Part shown: positions 37,879 through 49,608 of the stretch, one piece after another
Layout of the letters: each line of letters starts with the position of its first letter
Position numbering within the stretch: the first letter of the stretch is position 1
Assembly: GCA_021397835.1 (NCBI GenBank)
Contig: JAJFZO010000049.1
Span: forward strand, 4,345,001 to 4,409,000
Reading direction: 5' to 3'
DNA length: 64,000 nucleotides
Source: Moringa oleifera
Taxonomy: Eukaryota; Streptophyta; Magnoliopsida; Brassicales; Moringaceae
The notes under the pieces: model-generated
The model's input: only the letters and a program-made list of their open reading frames with translations
Told to the model about the DNA's origin: nothing
Databases searched by the model: none
Position numbers and translations under genes: made by a program

Positions 37879-39562
37879 ATGGCTGGCAGTAATGAGGTCA
37901 ACCTTAATGAATCCAAGGTATGCTCTTCATTTCTTCTAGAGTCTCTTTTGCTTTGGCCGTTATTTGGAGCTGAAATGATCATTTGGCCGGATGTGTTCGT
38001 TTGATTTGATTCGTTTTCCGTTGTTGATAACAGTGTCATCTTCTTTGGAAGTTGGATATTGCCTTTTTGACTTCGATTTGGAGCAGAGGAATTGCTCTTT
38101 TGAGACAATGATTTGAAAGATATAACTTGTTTGCGGGGAACTTTGCTAATTTATTTCGGATTCCGAGCATTTCTGTAATTTTCCGATTATGAGCTATCAT
38201 GCTGTTCTGATTCATGGGTTTTGTTTCATTCACTTTTGTTCTCTTCTAACTTTTTCAAAGTTTTAGGTTGATTCCGTGCGTAACTGTTGGAATTTCATTT
38301 TTGATTTCAAGGTTTTTGAGTTGGATTTCAGGCCCTCCTTATTCGTTCCCTGTTTTCCCTACTGATTTTGCATTCTACTTCCTTTGATTTCTTGCTGGGA
38401 CTGTTTACAGTGTTTACCCACTTTTGTTATTGTATTACCAGAGACTTCATTCTGTTCTCTAGGATTTCTGATTGACATGTTCAATCCGGTTCTCAGTATT
38501 TTCTTAGTAAATGATTTTGTAAACTGAGCCTAACTTCTAATCTGTTCACCTTTCTTCTTCTTGCAGAGGGTTGTTCCACTGAATACATGGGTCCTCATTT
38601 CCAATTTCAAGCTAGCTTACAATCTCCTTCGTCGACCGGATGGGAGTTTCAACCGGGACTTGGCAGAGTTTCTTGACCGCAAGGTCCCTGCCAATACAAT
38701 TCCTGTTGATGGGGTATTCTCCTTCGATCATGTTGATCGAGCCACTGGTCTCCTTAACAGAGTTTATCAACCAACTCCTCAGGATGAGGCTCAGTGGGGC
38801 ATTGTAGAGCTTGAGAAGCCCTTGAGCACCACTGAAATCGTTCCTGTCATTATTTTTTTCCATGGTGGAAGCTTCACTCATTCTTCTGCCAACAGTGCCA
38901 TTTATGACACCTTCTGTCGCCGTCTTGTAAGTGTCTGCAAGGCTGTTGTGGTGTCTGTGAATTACCGCCGGTCGCCTGAACATCGATACCCATGTGCATA
39001 TGATGATGGCTGGGCTGCTCTTAAGTGGGTCAAGACTCGCACTTGGCTCCAAAGTGGAAAAGACTCTAAGGTTTATGTTTACTTGGCTGGAGATAGTTCT
39101 GGTGGCAATATAGCTCACCATGTAGCAGTAAGAGCAGCAGAGGCAGAAGTTGAAGTTCTAGGCAACATCCTTCTCCACCCTATGTTTGGTGGGCAAATGA
39201 GAACTGAATCAGAGAAGAGATTGGATGGTAAATACTTTGTTACAGTACAAGACCGTGATTGGTATTGGAGAGCATATCTTCCTGAAGGGGAAGATAGAGA
39301 CCATCCGGCTTGCAACCCATTTGGTCCTAGAGGCAAAAGCTTAGAAGGTCTCCAGTTTCCGAAAAGTCTAGTTGTTGTGGCTGGTCTGGACCTTGTTCAA
39401 GACTGGCAATTGGCTTATGTTGAAGGGCTCAAGAGTGCTGGTCATGAGGTGAAACTCCTTTTCCTAAAGCAAGCCACCATTGGGTTCTACTTCTTGCCAA
39501 ACAATGATCACTTCTATTGCCTAATGGAAGAGATTAAAGACTTCGTGCATTCTGACTGTTAA
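37879..39562 (+). CDS. GID1B: Gibberellin receptor, GID1B type
   Basis: Two exons, 37879-37917 and 38567-39562; 344 residues. The first exon encodes only MAGSNEVNLNESK, the conserved GID1 intron position. The N-terminal lid (VVPLNTWVLISNFK, with Tyr31) closes over gibberellin; the core is an alpha/beta-hydrolase with HGG (112-114) and GDSSGGN (Ser191). Asp288 of the triad is kept, but the catalytic His position reads Ile (QATIGFYF), as expected for a receptor that has lost hydrolase activity. GA-bound GID1 recruits DELLA repressors for SLY1/GID2-mediated degradation in the nucleus. Sequence details (LSTTEIVPV, YLPEGEDRDHPACNPFGPRG) favour GID1B over GID1A/C. The C-terminus is about 14 residues shorter than in Arabidopsis GID1B. 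Confidence 0.96.
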
Positions 39563-42500
39563 TAGTCTCTTAACCTTAACCACAGGCAGCCATACATAAC
39601 AGAAGGTTGACAAATTCACTCGGTTTCCTTTTTTACTTTCCCAGTGATGGTGTGTACTATAAGATTGTGTAGTATTACTTTCTTACTGTTTTAACACTTG
39701 CGGTGGTGAAATGAGAGCTATGCACCCTAGGATGTCTGCTTCTTCTTTTTCCTCCAGAGAAAACAGCCTGAGCCTTGCAGCAGGCCAACAAGAGCTGGCG
39801 GAGAAGGCAAGTTTCAGTGATTCGAAGAGCAGAACTTGTTTACAGGATTTTGCTGAACCACCAGATATGGAGCTTACCCCAGTTAACTTCCTGCCACAAA
39901 TAGCAGGAACTAGAAGTGTGGGGTAATCTTGGGTGGAGAACCAATTGATTTTAGTTAATTGGGTAATTGTAAGCACTAATTTTAGAACATGAACTAGAGA
40001 TATATCCATCTTTCGATGAATTTGTATGTTATACATGTGTTCTAGAGTGATATAAAGATTTCATTCTGAGTTAAAGCCGTCTCTTGTATCTCTTTTCTCT
40101 ATGCTTTCCTGATTGTTCCATTTTTCTTTGTTTCACTAATCTCAGTAAGTTGAGGCAACTTTTGCTTATAGAGAATTGCCCAGAATGTTGTGTTCTTTTC
40201 AGATTTTGCTTTGCACAGAAAGACAAAGAACATCCTTAACCCAGGAAATGGCTTTAGTCCTCCTGTTACTATTTAGGTCACCTTTTGAAGACCTTGTCTT
40301 TGCTAAGGCAATCTCTCTGTTTAGGTTCTTCAATTTGTCCCCAAGCGAACCAAAAAAAGTAGGCACAGCAAATCTTGACGCACTAAGCAGTGCCCCAAAT
40401 CTCTTATGAAGGTGACAGTGCTAAATCAGGCTCTTTGCTTCCTCTTCTAAAAGGCTCACCAATTTTTTGTTTCGTTCATCTGAATTTGCTTTAAAGCTTA
40501 ATCTAAATTAAACCCATCTGGGTTTTTCTGCACTAAATCAAGATTTCTGAAATACCTTTTTAAGACATGATAACTAGGATTAGCATTTTGTGTTCCAATC
40601 TTATCTCTAATTGCAATTAAAAAGGAAGTGTTAACCAGAAGCTGAATCCCACTATGGTCATTCACTTTCCTTTCGTAACCCATTAAGGATTTAAACCTGA
40701 ATTTCGTTTCATAAAGCAAACACCAAATCTGTTAGTGGATTGGCTTAGTAATCCAATTGGGGGAAATAAAAAATGGAAAGAGGAAGAAAAATGTGAAGTA
40801 GGGCAGTGAATGGCGTGCCAAAGCACCTAAAATTGTCATGCTAAAGCCAAAACAAAAGGGGCGTATCCACCAAAAAGGAGAATCAAAAAATGATGATTGG
40901 ACAAAGGGTCAAAATCATGGATCTCGCCATCTTTCGACATCGTTTTGATTAGCTCTTGTCAGGTCCTGATTGCCTGTTCTAGATGGGTGGGTTTGGAGTT
41001 TTGGATAATTGCAAATACAGCAATCCGTCTTGTTTGTATGGGAGGAAACCCACCCATTAGTGGCTGGGAATTTTGTAAGTTTCCTCATGAACCAGGTCCA
41101 CCTTTGAAAATTTCACTTCCAAAAAAAAAAAGAAAAAAATTAGAAAACCTATTTTTTTTTTATAAATTGAAATACCCATTTTTTGATTTTAAAAACCCAA
41201 TTTTTAATAATCAAGCTTGTTACGAAAATTGATTGCTTTAAGGTGTTTAATACCCACTAAGTGGCAGGAACAGCTAAGCTTTGGACGTAGACATGGATTC
41301 TTGTCTTTAATTTGACTTTGATGGCCTGTTTGGCTTACAATAATACACTCCAAGGTCGCCTCTTTCAAACAACATAACTCTTTAACTTTCTGTTTTGTTT
41401 ATTACTAAATAAATTAGTTGTTTCAAGACTGATGATGGGTGCACTTGCCGGTGTCTTATTATCACCTGTCCCTTGTAAATTAGCTGTTTATGTCACGAAA
41501 ATATTCTCTAACACGACACCGTGGAGTCATTGTCAACAAGTGGCTTTTCTTATAATAGCGATTAAGGACAAAATCCCTAATTAGTTAGCCAGTAGTCCTC
41601 CCCGCTTTAATTTATTCGTTGCTTGTGGGTTTCACGTTTGCAACGCGTAGCTTTGTCGTTTAATGTCATTTAATATCCCTACTTAAAATATTGAGTTTGA
41701 TTTTAATATGAGCCAATTTATCTTATTGATAAAGATAATTTTATCAAAAGGGTACATGAAAAATACAAGAAATAGTATAGAAAATGACATGAAAATGTCT
41801 GTATGAACAGAAGAAAAATACAAAGATGGCTTGTGAAGGAGAAGAGATGATGTGAAAGGGTAGCAACCTTGAAGGCAACTCAGACAAAGCTTAAGCTTCA
41901 AGTTGCCTTTCAATGCTAAAATCATTGAAATTCCATGAGGTATAGCAGGCCTCACATGCCCAAGTGTTTTTTTTTTCTTTTTTTGTCTGTTCTCTTTTTA
42001 TTGAACCAGAAAAGGACTTCGTCGACGCTTCCAACTTTGACCTCTCTCATTAACATGTAGAAAAAAGAGGTCTCAAAGCATGCTAAAGCTTTTTTGCATG
42101 AAGAACAAAACATGGTAGATTTCAAAGAGTTTGCGGGAAAGCCGGAAAAGGAGGAAGAAGGGATGACAGAATCCAACCACCATGAAAGACAAAACCCTAA
42201 CAGAAAACTTCGTGTTTATTGTGGGTTGAAATCAATCGAGAGGACAATCAAGGATCTTGATCCCCACCAACAACCATTGTTTTTTACCACAGGTTTTGAA
42301 CAACCTACAAGCCCTAAGACCCACAGAAAGCAATTGGGGGAGTGAACTGTTCAAAATAACTCATGGAACAACAGGAGATGAGCCCTAGATAGTTTCATGC
42401 ACAATCTCAAGAAAAGAGTGGGAACACATGGGAAATTAAGAATGCTTAGACAGAAAACAGTAGATGAATTGTTAGAACATGAAAAGAAGTCCACATGTTG

Positions 42501-42600
42501 CAGCTTTAAGGTAAGAGACATTACATTGTATCTTCTGATGCATGTTTTTGTGTCTCTGAGTGTCTCCCTGTATTGTTCCTTAAACAATTTTCTTGCCTTT
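39563..42600. other. GID1B 3' UTR and intergenic region
   Basis: The GID1B 3' UTR probably runs to about 40,080. Beyond it short open frames occur on both strands (for example 42094-42345 plus and 41952-42176 minus), but none has a motif I recognise. No RNA gene seen. Confidence 0.45.
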
Positions 42601-45551
42601 CTCTCTCTTCTCAGACTCCCTGACAAGTTTCAGCAGACTTTCATGTGTTGTTCATCTGCTCATCATCTGGAGATCACAAGGAGCTTTTAGCAATAGAAGC
42701 CCCCATGAGGACACCAGATTGCCGCAGCTATCATTTAAAGTTGGCGCAACCCGGGTGTCAATGTTTCCTCCATAAAAGTGTTGCAGACTAATCAAGACAA
42801 AAAACACTGGAATTGATCGTACACATTGTAGATTCGATGTCTCATTGATCAGCCTATCCATCTGGAAGAGTAACATTTCCAACTGAAGAGGAACATAGCT
42901 CATGAGTGAATTCATGATTACTTGTGACACATTTCTATCTTCCAAGTGGTGGGAAAGAAGCAAGCCAAAGACCTTGAGATGGGTGAAAACTAAAACAATA
43001 TAATAAGATATTATTGATGAAAAATGAAGTCCTTTTTCTCCATCATATTCAGAAAGAATATCTAGCATTGCAACTTACAGTTAAAAATCAGTAAGAGGTT
43101 GTGCCACTTCAGCATTCAGGCTCGAGCTCCACCAATGATGGAAGAGTATTGCTGAATTTGAATTTCAGCAAGACAGTTAATTCTTAACATCTAAATCATA
43201 GTTTACACCAAAACATCTAGAAAACAGCTCCTGAATGAACACCGTCGATTGGCAGCAGCCCAAAAACTGTGATGCTCAAGATGTTCACTATAAGCTCCCC
43301 TCTGTTTCAAATGATGGCAAAGAATACTACTCGGAAGGTTAAATGCCACAATAATTACTTCTGAATCCAGGAAGAGTAGCAACTCCTCTATCAGCACACT
43401 ATTCTGCAAAATCCAGTGAAAGCCAAGTGCAGTGGAGCATCCCAGTTTCAACCACTGGAAACATTCAGCATTTTGATTACCGATCAAACTAATGATGGCG
43501 CTTTCTGCAACAAAATGGATGAACAATATTACATGGACAACCAAGATATGCAGAGAGAGTCACAAGAATGAGGAGTCACAGTGGCTCGACATGGAAGCAT
43601 CAGACAATGAAGACAATAATGTTAAATAATCAAATCCTGTATTGAGGAGAAAGAACTAGACAAAATAATATAAATGCAAGTGTAAAAAGGACAATCTTCA
43701 GAAAATACTTATTTCCAAGTGACCTAATCTGCACATCATTTTACATTAGCAATGCTCAAACTTTAATTATGGGATTCAAGGAATAAGGAAACTGATCATT
43801 GATTGGCTGGTAGATTTTTATTGGAAACCTTGACTCTCATGGGAGTATCAACATTAGCAGTAGTCTTCTTAAACTCCATAGAATGAGCTTCATTGGAAGC
43901 TAAAATTTATAAAATCAGTTGGCTAGTGTCAAATTCAGTTCACCTGATAATAAACTGACTTAAATCACTTGAGATAATTCCTAATGGTATGACCATGACC
44001 AATAAGGTCAGCCGCTTTTTTCATTGCATGGATGCATTTCCAGCACAGACAGACCAAATATGAAACCTCTCCAAATTAGACAGAAGTTCTTTGAAGCTAC
44101 CCAGTTCTACAATGCCAAACAGAAGTTGTTCTATCTCCCACCTCAAGAAGATAATCAAGTTTAGCTTGACTAGCAACCTGGATGAGTAGTTTATGTGATT
44201 CATGTTCCTCCCATTCTGGTAGTTAATGATGGGTCCAAGTAGACATGCTTCAATCTAGAAAACCTATTGTATCATTGTGTGATGAATCAGAAATTAAAAA
44301 GTATATATATACTTGCAGCTAACATCCGGCTATCTGCACTTGAGTCCATGGAGCATCACAACAAGATTGTTAAAATAAAATCTACACAGAATGTAAAGGA
44401 GCTCTATGGTTTCCATAGATATTATGCCCCAACTTCTATAAAACAGAAAAAAGGAAAACAATAAATATAAGAAATAATAAGTCAGACGAATGTGGGCTCC
44501 AGGGGGGAGATCAAAATGGGAAGAAACAGATACAGAAATTCTTACAAGTGACCAACTAAACAACTCTGCTTTATTTGTATATGATATTCTACATAAATAT
44601 ATAACACCATAAATGCAATCTTGGTTACTAGATGAAAGTTGGGGGAATGCTACTACATCTGATGGAACTGACATACTAATGGAAGTATAATGGTAAAATT
44701 AACAGAGTCGAAAATTTAAAAAAAAAAAAAAAGAATTTATCACAAGAAACCCAATTCTAATTACATCCATGATGGGCCTAAGTTACAGACAGCAAAGTTA
44801 AGATAGACAATATCAGGGTCGTATACAGAACTGGAAAAGACACATCTGAATATGTCAATGGCAATCATAACAACAAGATATGCAGCCAGATTCAGATTAC
44901 GCAGAAATTGAAAGGTGTAACTTGATAGCTGCCTTAGAGTGATAACCCACAAAATCAAAATAGCAAGGAAGAAGTAACCCAAAGGTGACAAAGTCAAGAC
45001 ATGACTCATACAGTTTTGTACCACTGAAACGATCTTGGCAGCCATAATGTTTAGCACGAGCGTAGTAATTTAAGTCAAATGTAAATGTAATTTTCAATGC
45101 ATCTGCATCATTTACAACCAGCCAAGCATGAGACTTAAAACAGACATCCTCTATCCCTCACATTCAAAGATTGCAAACGCTCATCAAGCATCTTAGGTAA
45201 CAGGTGTCATTTTTAGGATTTCCATTGTGAAAACTGAGAAATATTCCTTATTCATGAGTTTAGACTTCAAAGCAACATGATGGGTTCTCTTGCCTTCCAA
45301 TTGGACACCACCAAGGTTTATGATATATAAGACTGATGATTTAGCTCTAACCGGAAATATCATGAAAAATAATTTCCAAAATTAAGCTCCAAAAGCACAT
45401 AATTGAAAACATGGTAACTAAGCAGAGTTAGAGAGACAAGTAGATACCTATCAATTCTTTGGCATCTCATTCCATCATATAAATGCAACAAACCTTTCAG
45501 AATGACCAGCTGAACACTTTCTTGGTTTACGGTGCCGATGAGCAAATAGGT
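42601..45551. other. Long region downstream of the PPR gene, unassigned
   Basis: Three kilobases with moderate base composition and several 70-140-codon open frames on the minus strand (42652-43068, 43203-43544, 44330-44674, 44761-45057). None shows a recognisable domain or convincing exon junctions. It could hold extended 3' UTR, a non-coding transcript, or nothing. Confidence 0.35.
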
Positions 45552-47689
45552 TCACAATGACAAACATGAATCCAAAGGAATATCGTAGCCATACTTTAAC
45601 ATCAAGCCCATTACTTGCTCAACCTTAAATTTCTGTGCATGCGCTGAGTATGCCTTATACATTATCTGGAATGTCCTTTTTACTCGTTTGAAGTTGACTT
45701 TCTCCATCTCATGAAGGACTCTCTCCATTTCTTCCAAGCGTTTTTCTGCTGCATACATGACCATTTTACAATGATATAGGGATCTACAGATATGCCAATC
45801 AGCAGACTCAGCTCGCCTTACAAATTCAGCAAGCCTGTCCACAGCATTGCATCGGAAATAACTTGAAATAATGGACCGCATAGCGCCAGCTGTTACTATA
45901 CGGGTTTGATGCTCAAACGCCTCACTAATTGAGTGTTCCATCCTTTCTAAACAATCCTCATCAGCATAGACCCTAATCAACAGCACATTCAACCAAGGCC
46001 TGTACTCCTTTTCAGGAATAAGCTTCATTAGATTTTCAATCTTTTCAATTCTATTCTCAACAGAACTCTTACAATATGCACATATCATAGCCCTGAGTAA
46101 TGGAATTTCCTTTGTATTAACATAATCTTTCATCAATTCATACATCTCTTCCATCTGAACCAAATTTCCTGAATTTGCATATCCTCGGAGCATTAACAAG
46201 TGAGTGTTAATATCAGGCTCAACTGGGCCAGCCTTCATCATTTGAAATGTTGTTTGCATCTTGTCCCACATCCAAGCAGTCACATAGCCAGCAATTAGGT
46301 TATTATATGTGCTCAAATTTGGGGAGAGATTTAACTCTTTTATCTCCTGGAATGTTGCCTCCATGTGATCCACCAGCAACAAGCGACCAAATACTGATAT
46401 GAGAATATTGTATGTTACAATTGATGGACTACAATTTTTCTCCTTTTTAAAATCTTGAAAAAGTGACTGACATTTATCCGCAAAACCATTCCACATATAA
46501 GCACCCATCAATGCATTGTAGGTAGAGGTTCTCTTAAGGCGCTTCTGTGTAGCCTCATTAAATAGCTCAAGCGCAAGATCTACATTCTTCAGCCTACCAG
46601 CAATAGTAATACCCTTGGCATATTCCTCTGGGGTGACTGGAATGCTGCATGCTGCCTGTTTTTTTCTCCAATTGAAAACCTGGGTACGCAAATTAAAAAT
46701 CAGGAAAAAAAAACTCACACAGAACTGAATTTTGAAATTGTGAAGCCTATGATTGAGATTTTCCTCTGTTCACGATATGTAAAGCTCCACTCATTTGTTA
46801 TCTGTATAATTCAATAGAATAGGAGGTGTTTAAACTCAGCTGGAAATATAACCAAATTCATTTTGTTTTAGATAACTCTAGGAGATGATTAAGAAACCCC
46901 CACAAAGGGGGCAGGATGGGGGAGTGTCCTCAATGCGCTTCCAACAATATGGACAGAGTTCTGTCTCAAATTAGTAATGCAACTTTAGAATGTCAACCTT
47001 GATCATTCTACCAAATTAGTTGCATAGTGATTGTCATCAACAAATCAAAGGTAACTGAGTCAAAAAACCATATTGAAGAACATCATTCATCTAAAACCCT
47101 TCATCAAACACCTATCAACAAGCCAGACAAAAAAAATGGGGGGGGGGGGGGGGGGAATCAGGACAGACATAAATTCTACACATTAGGACACTAAAATAGC
47201 AGCAAATAATGGAAACGAAAATAATAGCAGAGGGATGAAAAATAGAAATAAGAATACCTCTAAAGCCAAGGAAGGCCAGGAACGCAGCTGCCTCAGGAGC
47301 TCAAGGACCGCAGATCCATCAATATAGCACCGAAACAACCAAGATCCCTTGTCCTCCAAAACCTTAACAGCCTTATCCAAATCCTCACTGTTTTGCAACA
47401 ACTCGTCTCTCAAGACATGCACTTTCTCGATCAGATCGTTTGTGGGTCCATGGTGTTGTCCGGAGATCTTGTCCATCCAAAGGCTGATCAATGTAGCGAT
47501 CGGTGAATGTGGGGGTCGTGGGTAGGTTTCCGGCTGAGCACAGAGGTCCCGGGAGAATGGGTACTTTGGAGGTTTAGCGAACATAAGACAGAAAGGACTT
47601 AGGTTTTCGGGTACTGAAGTTGCTCTGTGGTGCAGGCATAGCAGCTCTGCTTGCCGGGTTGCGTCTGATACTCGCCAGACTCGTTTCAT
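45552..47689 (-). CDS. Pentatricopeptide repeat protein
   Basis: Two exons, 47689-47258 and 46679-45552; 519 residues. The N-terminus [17 protein letters not shown] is basic and lacks acidic residues early, as in organelle-targeting peptides. After a leader with [20 protein letters not shown] come P-type PPR motifs: [75 protein letters not shown]. Later, more diverged repeats run to [20 protein letters not shown]. No DYW or E domain follows. PPR proteins bind organelle RNA for processing or translation; the target of this one is unknown. It resembles Arabidopsis At2g30780 as I remember it. It is divergent from the WD40 gene to its right. Intron 1 holds an 18-G run. Confidence 0.9.
47138..47155. 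repeat. 18-bp poly-G tract
   Basis: An uninterrupted run of about 18 G on the plus strand (C on the transcribed strand) inside the PPR intron, preceded by an A run. The exact length may be a sequencing or assembly artefact. Confidence 0.8.
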
Positions 47690-49608
47690 CTGGGTTGTGA
47701 TTGTGATCTTGACCGGGCGTAGAACATTTTTCTAAGGGTTTTAGGAGGGTTTATCGAATCAAATGATACAGTGCAAGAGAGGGTTCAATCGGAGGCGGAA
47801 GCGGGTGGCTGCGACCAAACCGAGGATTGGGTGGAAGTAGAATAGATGGCGGAAGCTTGGTTTATTGGACCACGTCACGTATCCGACGATACATCGAACC
47901 TACTTGCGGGTCAAAATCTTCAGAAGATCAAGCTCCGATCCAACCCATTCTACCAAAGGGTTGAAACTGACCCGATCTGTTAATAAATTCCAATCGGACT
48001 TTCCCGCTGGATCAGGCCAGAATAAGAAACCGTAATCTTCCTACTTGAGGGACTATGAGCTGGAATATAAATCGCTTCACCGCCAGTGAAAGAGAAGGCT
48101 TATCCACAGTGTCTTGTCTGAATCAGCTTTTCCAAATACCGAAATGACCCCTTAGCTGGACACGTGTCATGCATAAATCCAATCACATGAGCGATTGCTC
48201 GCATCTAATCCCTGACTCAGTTAACAGCATAAACGCCATTAACAAAGCTTCATCTTCTTCCCGAAAACGTTAGGAAAAAAGAAAAGAAAAGAAAAACTGA
48301 TTCAGTGAGCTGACGTTTACTCTGCTCGAACTCAACTTTTTTTGTCTCATCACGTCAAGTTGAAATAAAATTTTGTACCATTCATCTGATCTTACGGCTG
48401 TGAGATATTACACGAGCTCACTTGAATCGTTCTATCAAAGAAATATCACAAATCTTTGCTTAGAGGGTAACCGACGTAGATATGCTGCTGCAAGAACAAA
48501 GAGACGCTGTATGGTATAGACCAAATAGGTATACAAACAAACTCAGCATCTCAAGATCCTGAATTTGCAGCTACAAAGAGATCAAGCTTCTGTAATTATA
48601 TCATTGCCTACCTATTTATCGATGTTAGAGTTCAAGAATAGTTTTTTTTTTTTTCCCTTGCCTACTTATTTATCGATGTTAGAGTTCAAGAATAGTTTTT
48701 TTTTTCCCTTTAGTCTATTAATTTTGAACGATCTAAGTAGCGGAAAGTAGATACTGGCCATCAAAAGTTTTGGGTTGTTTGCGTCTAGCATAAGAATTTA
48801 ATGGCAGCTTTTGGAGATTCGGTTTCCATTCTTTTGTAGATACTGCTGAGATAATTTATCATCTTCTTGACACATTTAAGAAGAATAGATTTAGTCTTGC
48901 ATTGATCAAGTGGATTTGGGTGAACTGACAAAAATATGACGCCTTCTTGGATTGGAAACTTGAAACGATTTATTGTGGCTTAGTTAGTCCATGAAATCAT
49001 TAGTTGGGATTGTGTATAGTGGAGCTCAGGTTTAAAGAAATATATATCCTTCTCTCTCAATTTCTAAAATAATGGCAGACAACTTTTGCCAACCCCCACC
49101 CCCTCCTTCCCTCAAGATTTTTTGAGCTCAATGGAAAGTTTTCTGCAGTGACTTGGGAGACTTTTGGACAATTAATATCATCTTTTTTCACCCTTTTCCT
49201 GTGAATTTGATTATTCTCTGCAAAAGTTGGCTCCTTTTGAGTTGAAAAAACTGGCTTATGGTGAAAATTTTGGAATGAAATTGCAATTACTTATTTTATT
49301 GGATATTATAGGTAAGTGGGTTCTGTCAAACTGGGATTACTTTATATGTGTATCATGAAGGATTGGTATTAACTCTGTGCTCTGTAGTTGAACTGAACTG
49401 GGCAATGCATAACAAAAAAGGGATCAGATGATTGTTTCTTCTCAATTGGGTTTATTAGTCAAACTAGATACTTTTCATTTCCTTTCAACTCTTTGTGTTT
49501 TTGGTGGAAAATGGTTTAAGATTTTCTGTTTTGCAGTTGATGGGAAGATCTGCAGCAATTGGTAAATCCTCTTACAGTGCAAAATATTTATGGTGGTTCT
49601 GAATTGAA
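47690..49608. other. Divergent promoter region, PPR gene and LEC14B gene
   Basis: The 1.9 kb between two start codons pointing apart. A TTTTGCAG at about 49528-49535 could be the acceptor of a 5'-UTR intron of the WD40 gene. Apart from the tandem duplication at 48.6 kb, nothing else is recognised. Confidence 0.5.
48604..48709. repeat. 54-bp tandem duplication
   Basis: Two adjacent copies, starting at 48604 and 48658, of TTGCCTACYTATTTATCGAT followed by GTTAGAGTTCAAGAATAG and a T run. They differ at one base and in the length of the T run, so the duplication is recent. Confidence 0.9.

Noticed and set aside
41952..42176. Minus-strand frame with FCSSCKKALAC, considered as an FLZ-type zinc finger
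   Set aside because: Only the first CxxCKKxL part resembles the domain; the second Cys pair and the surrounding pattern are missing.
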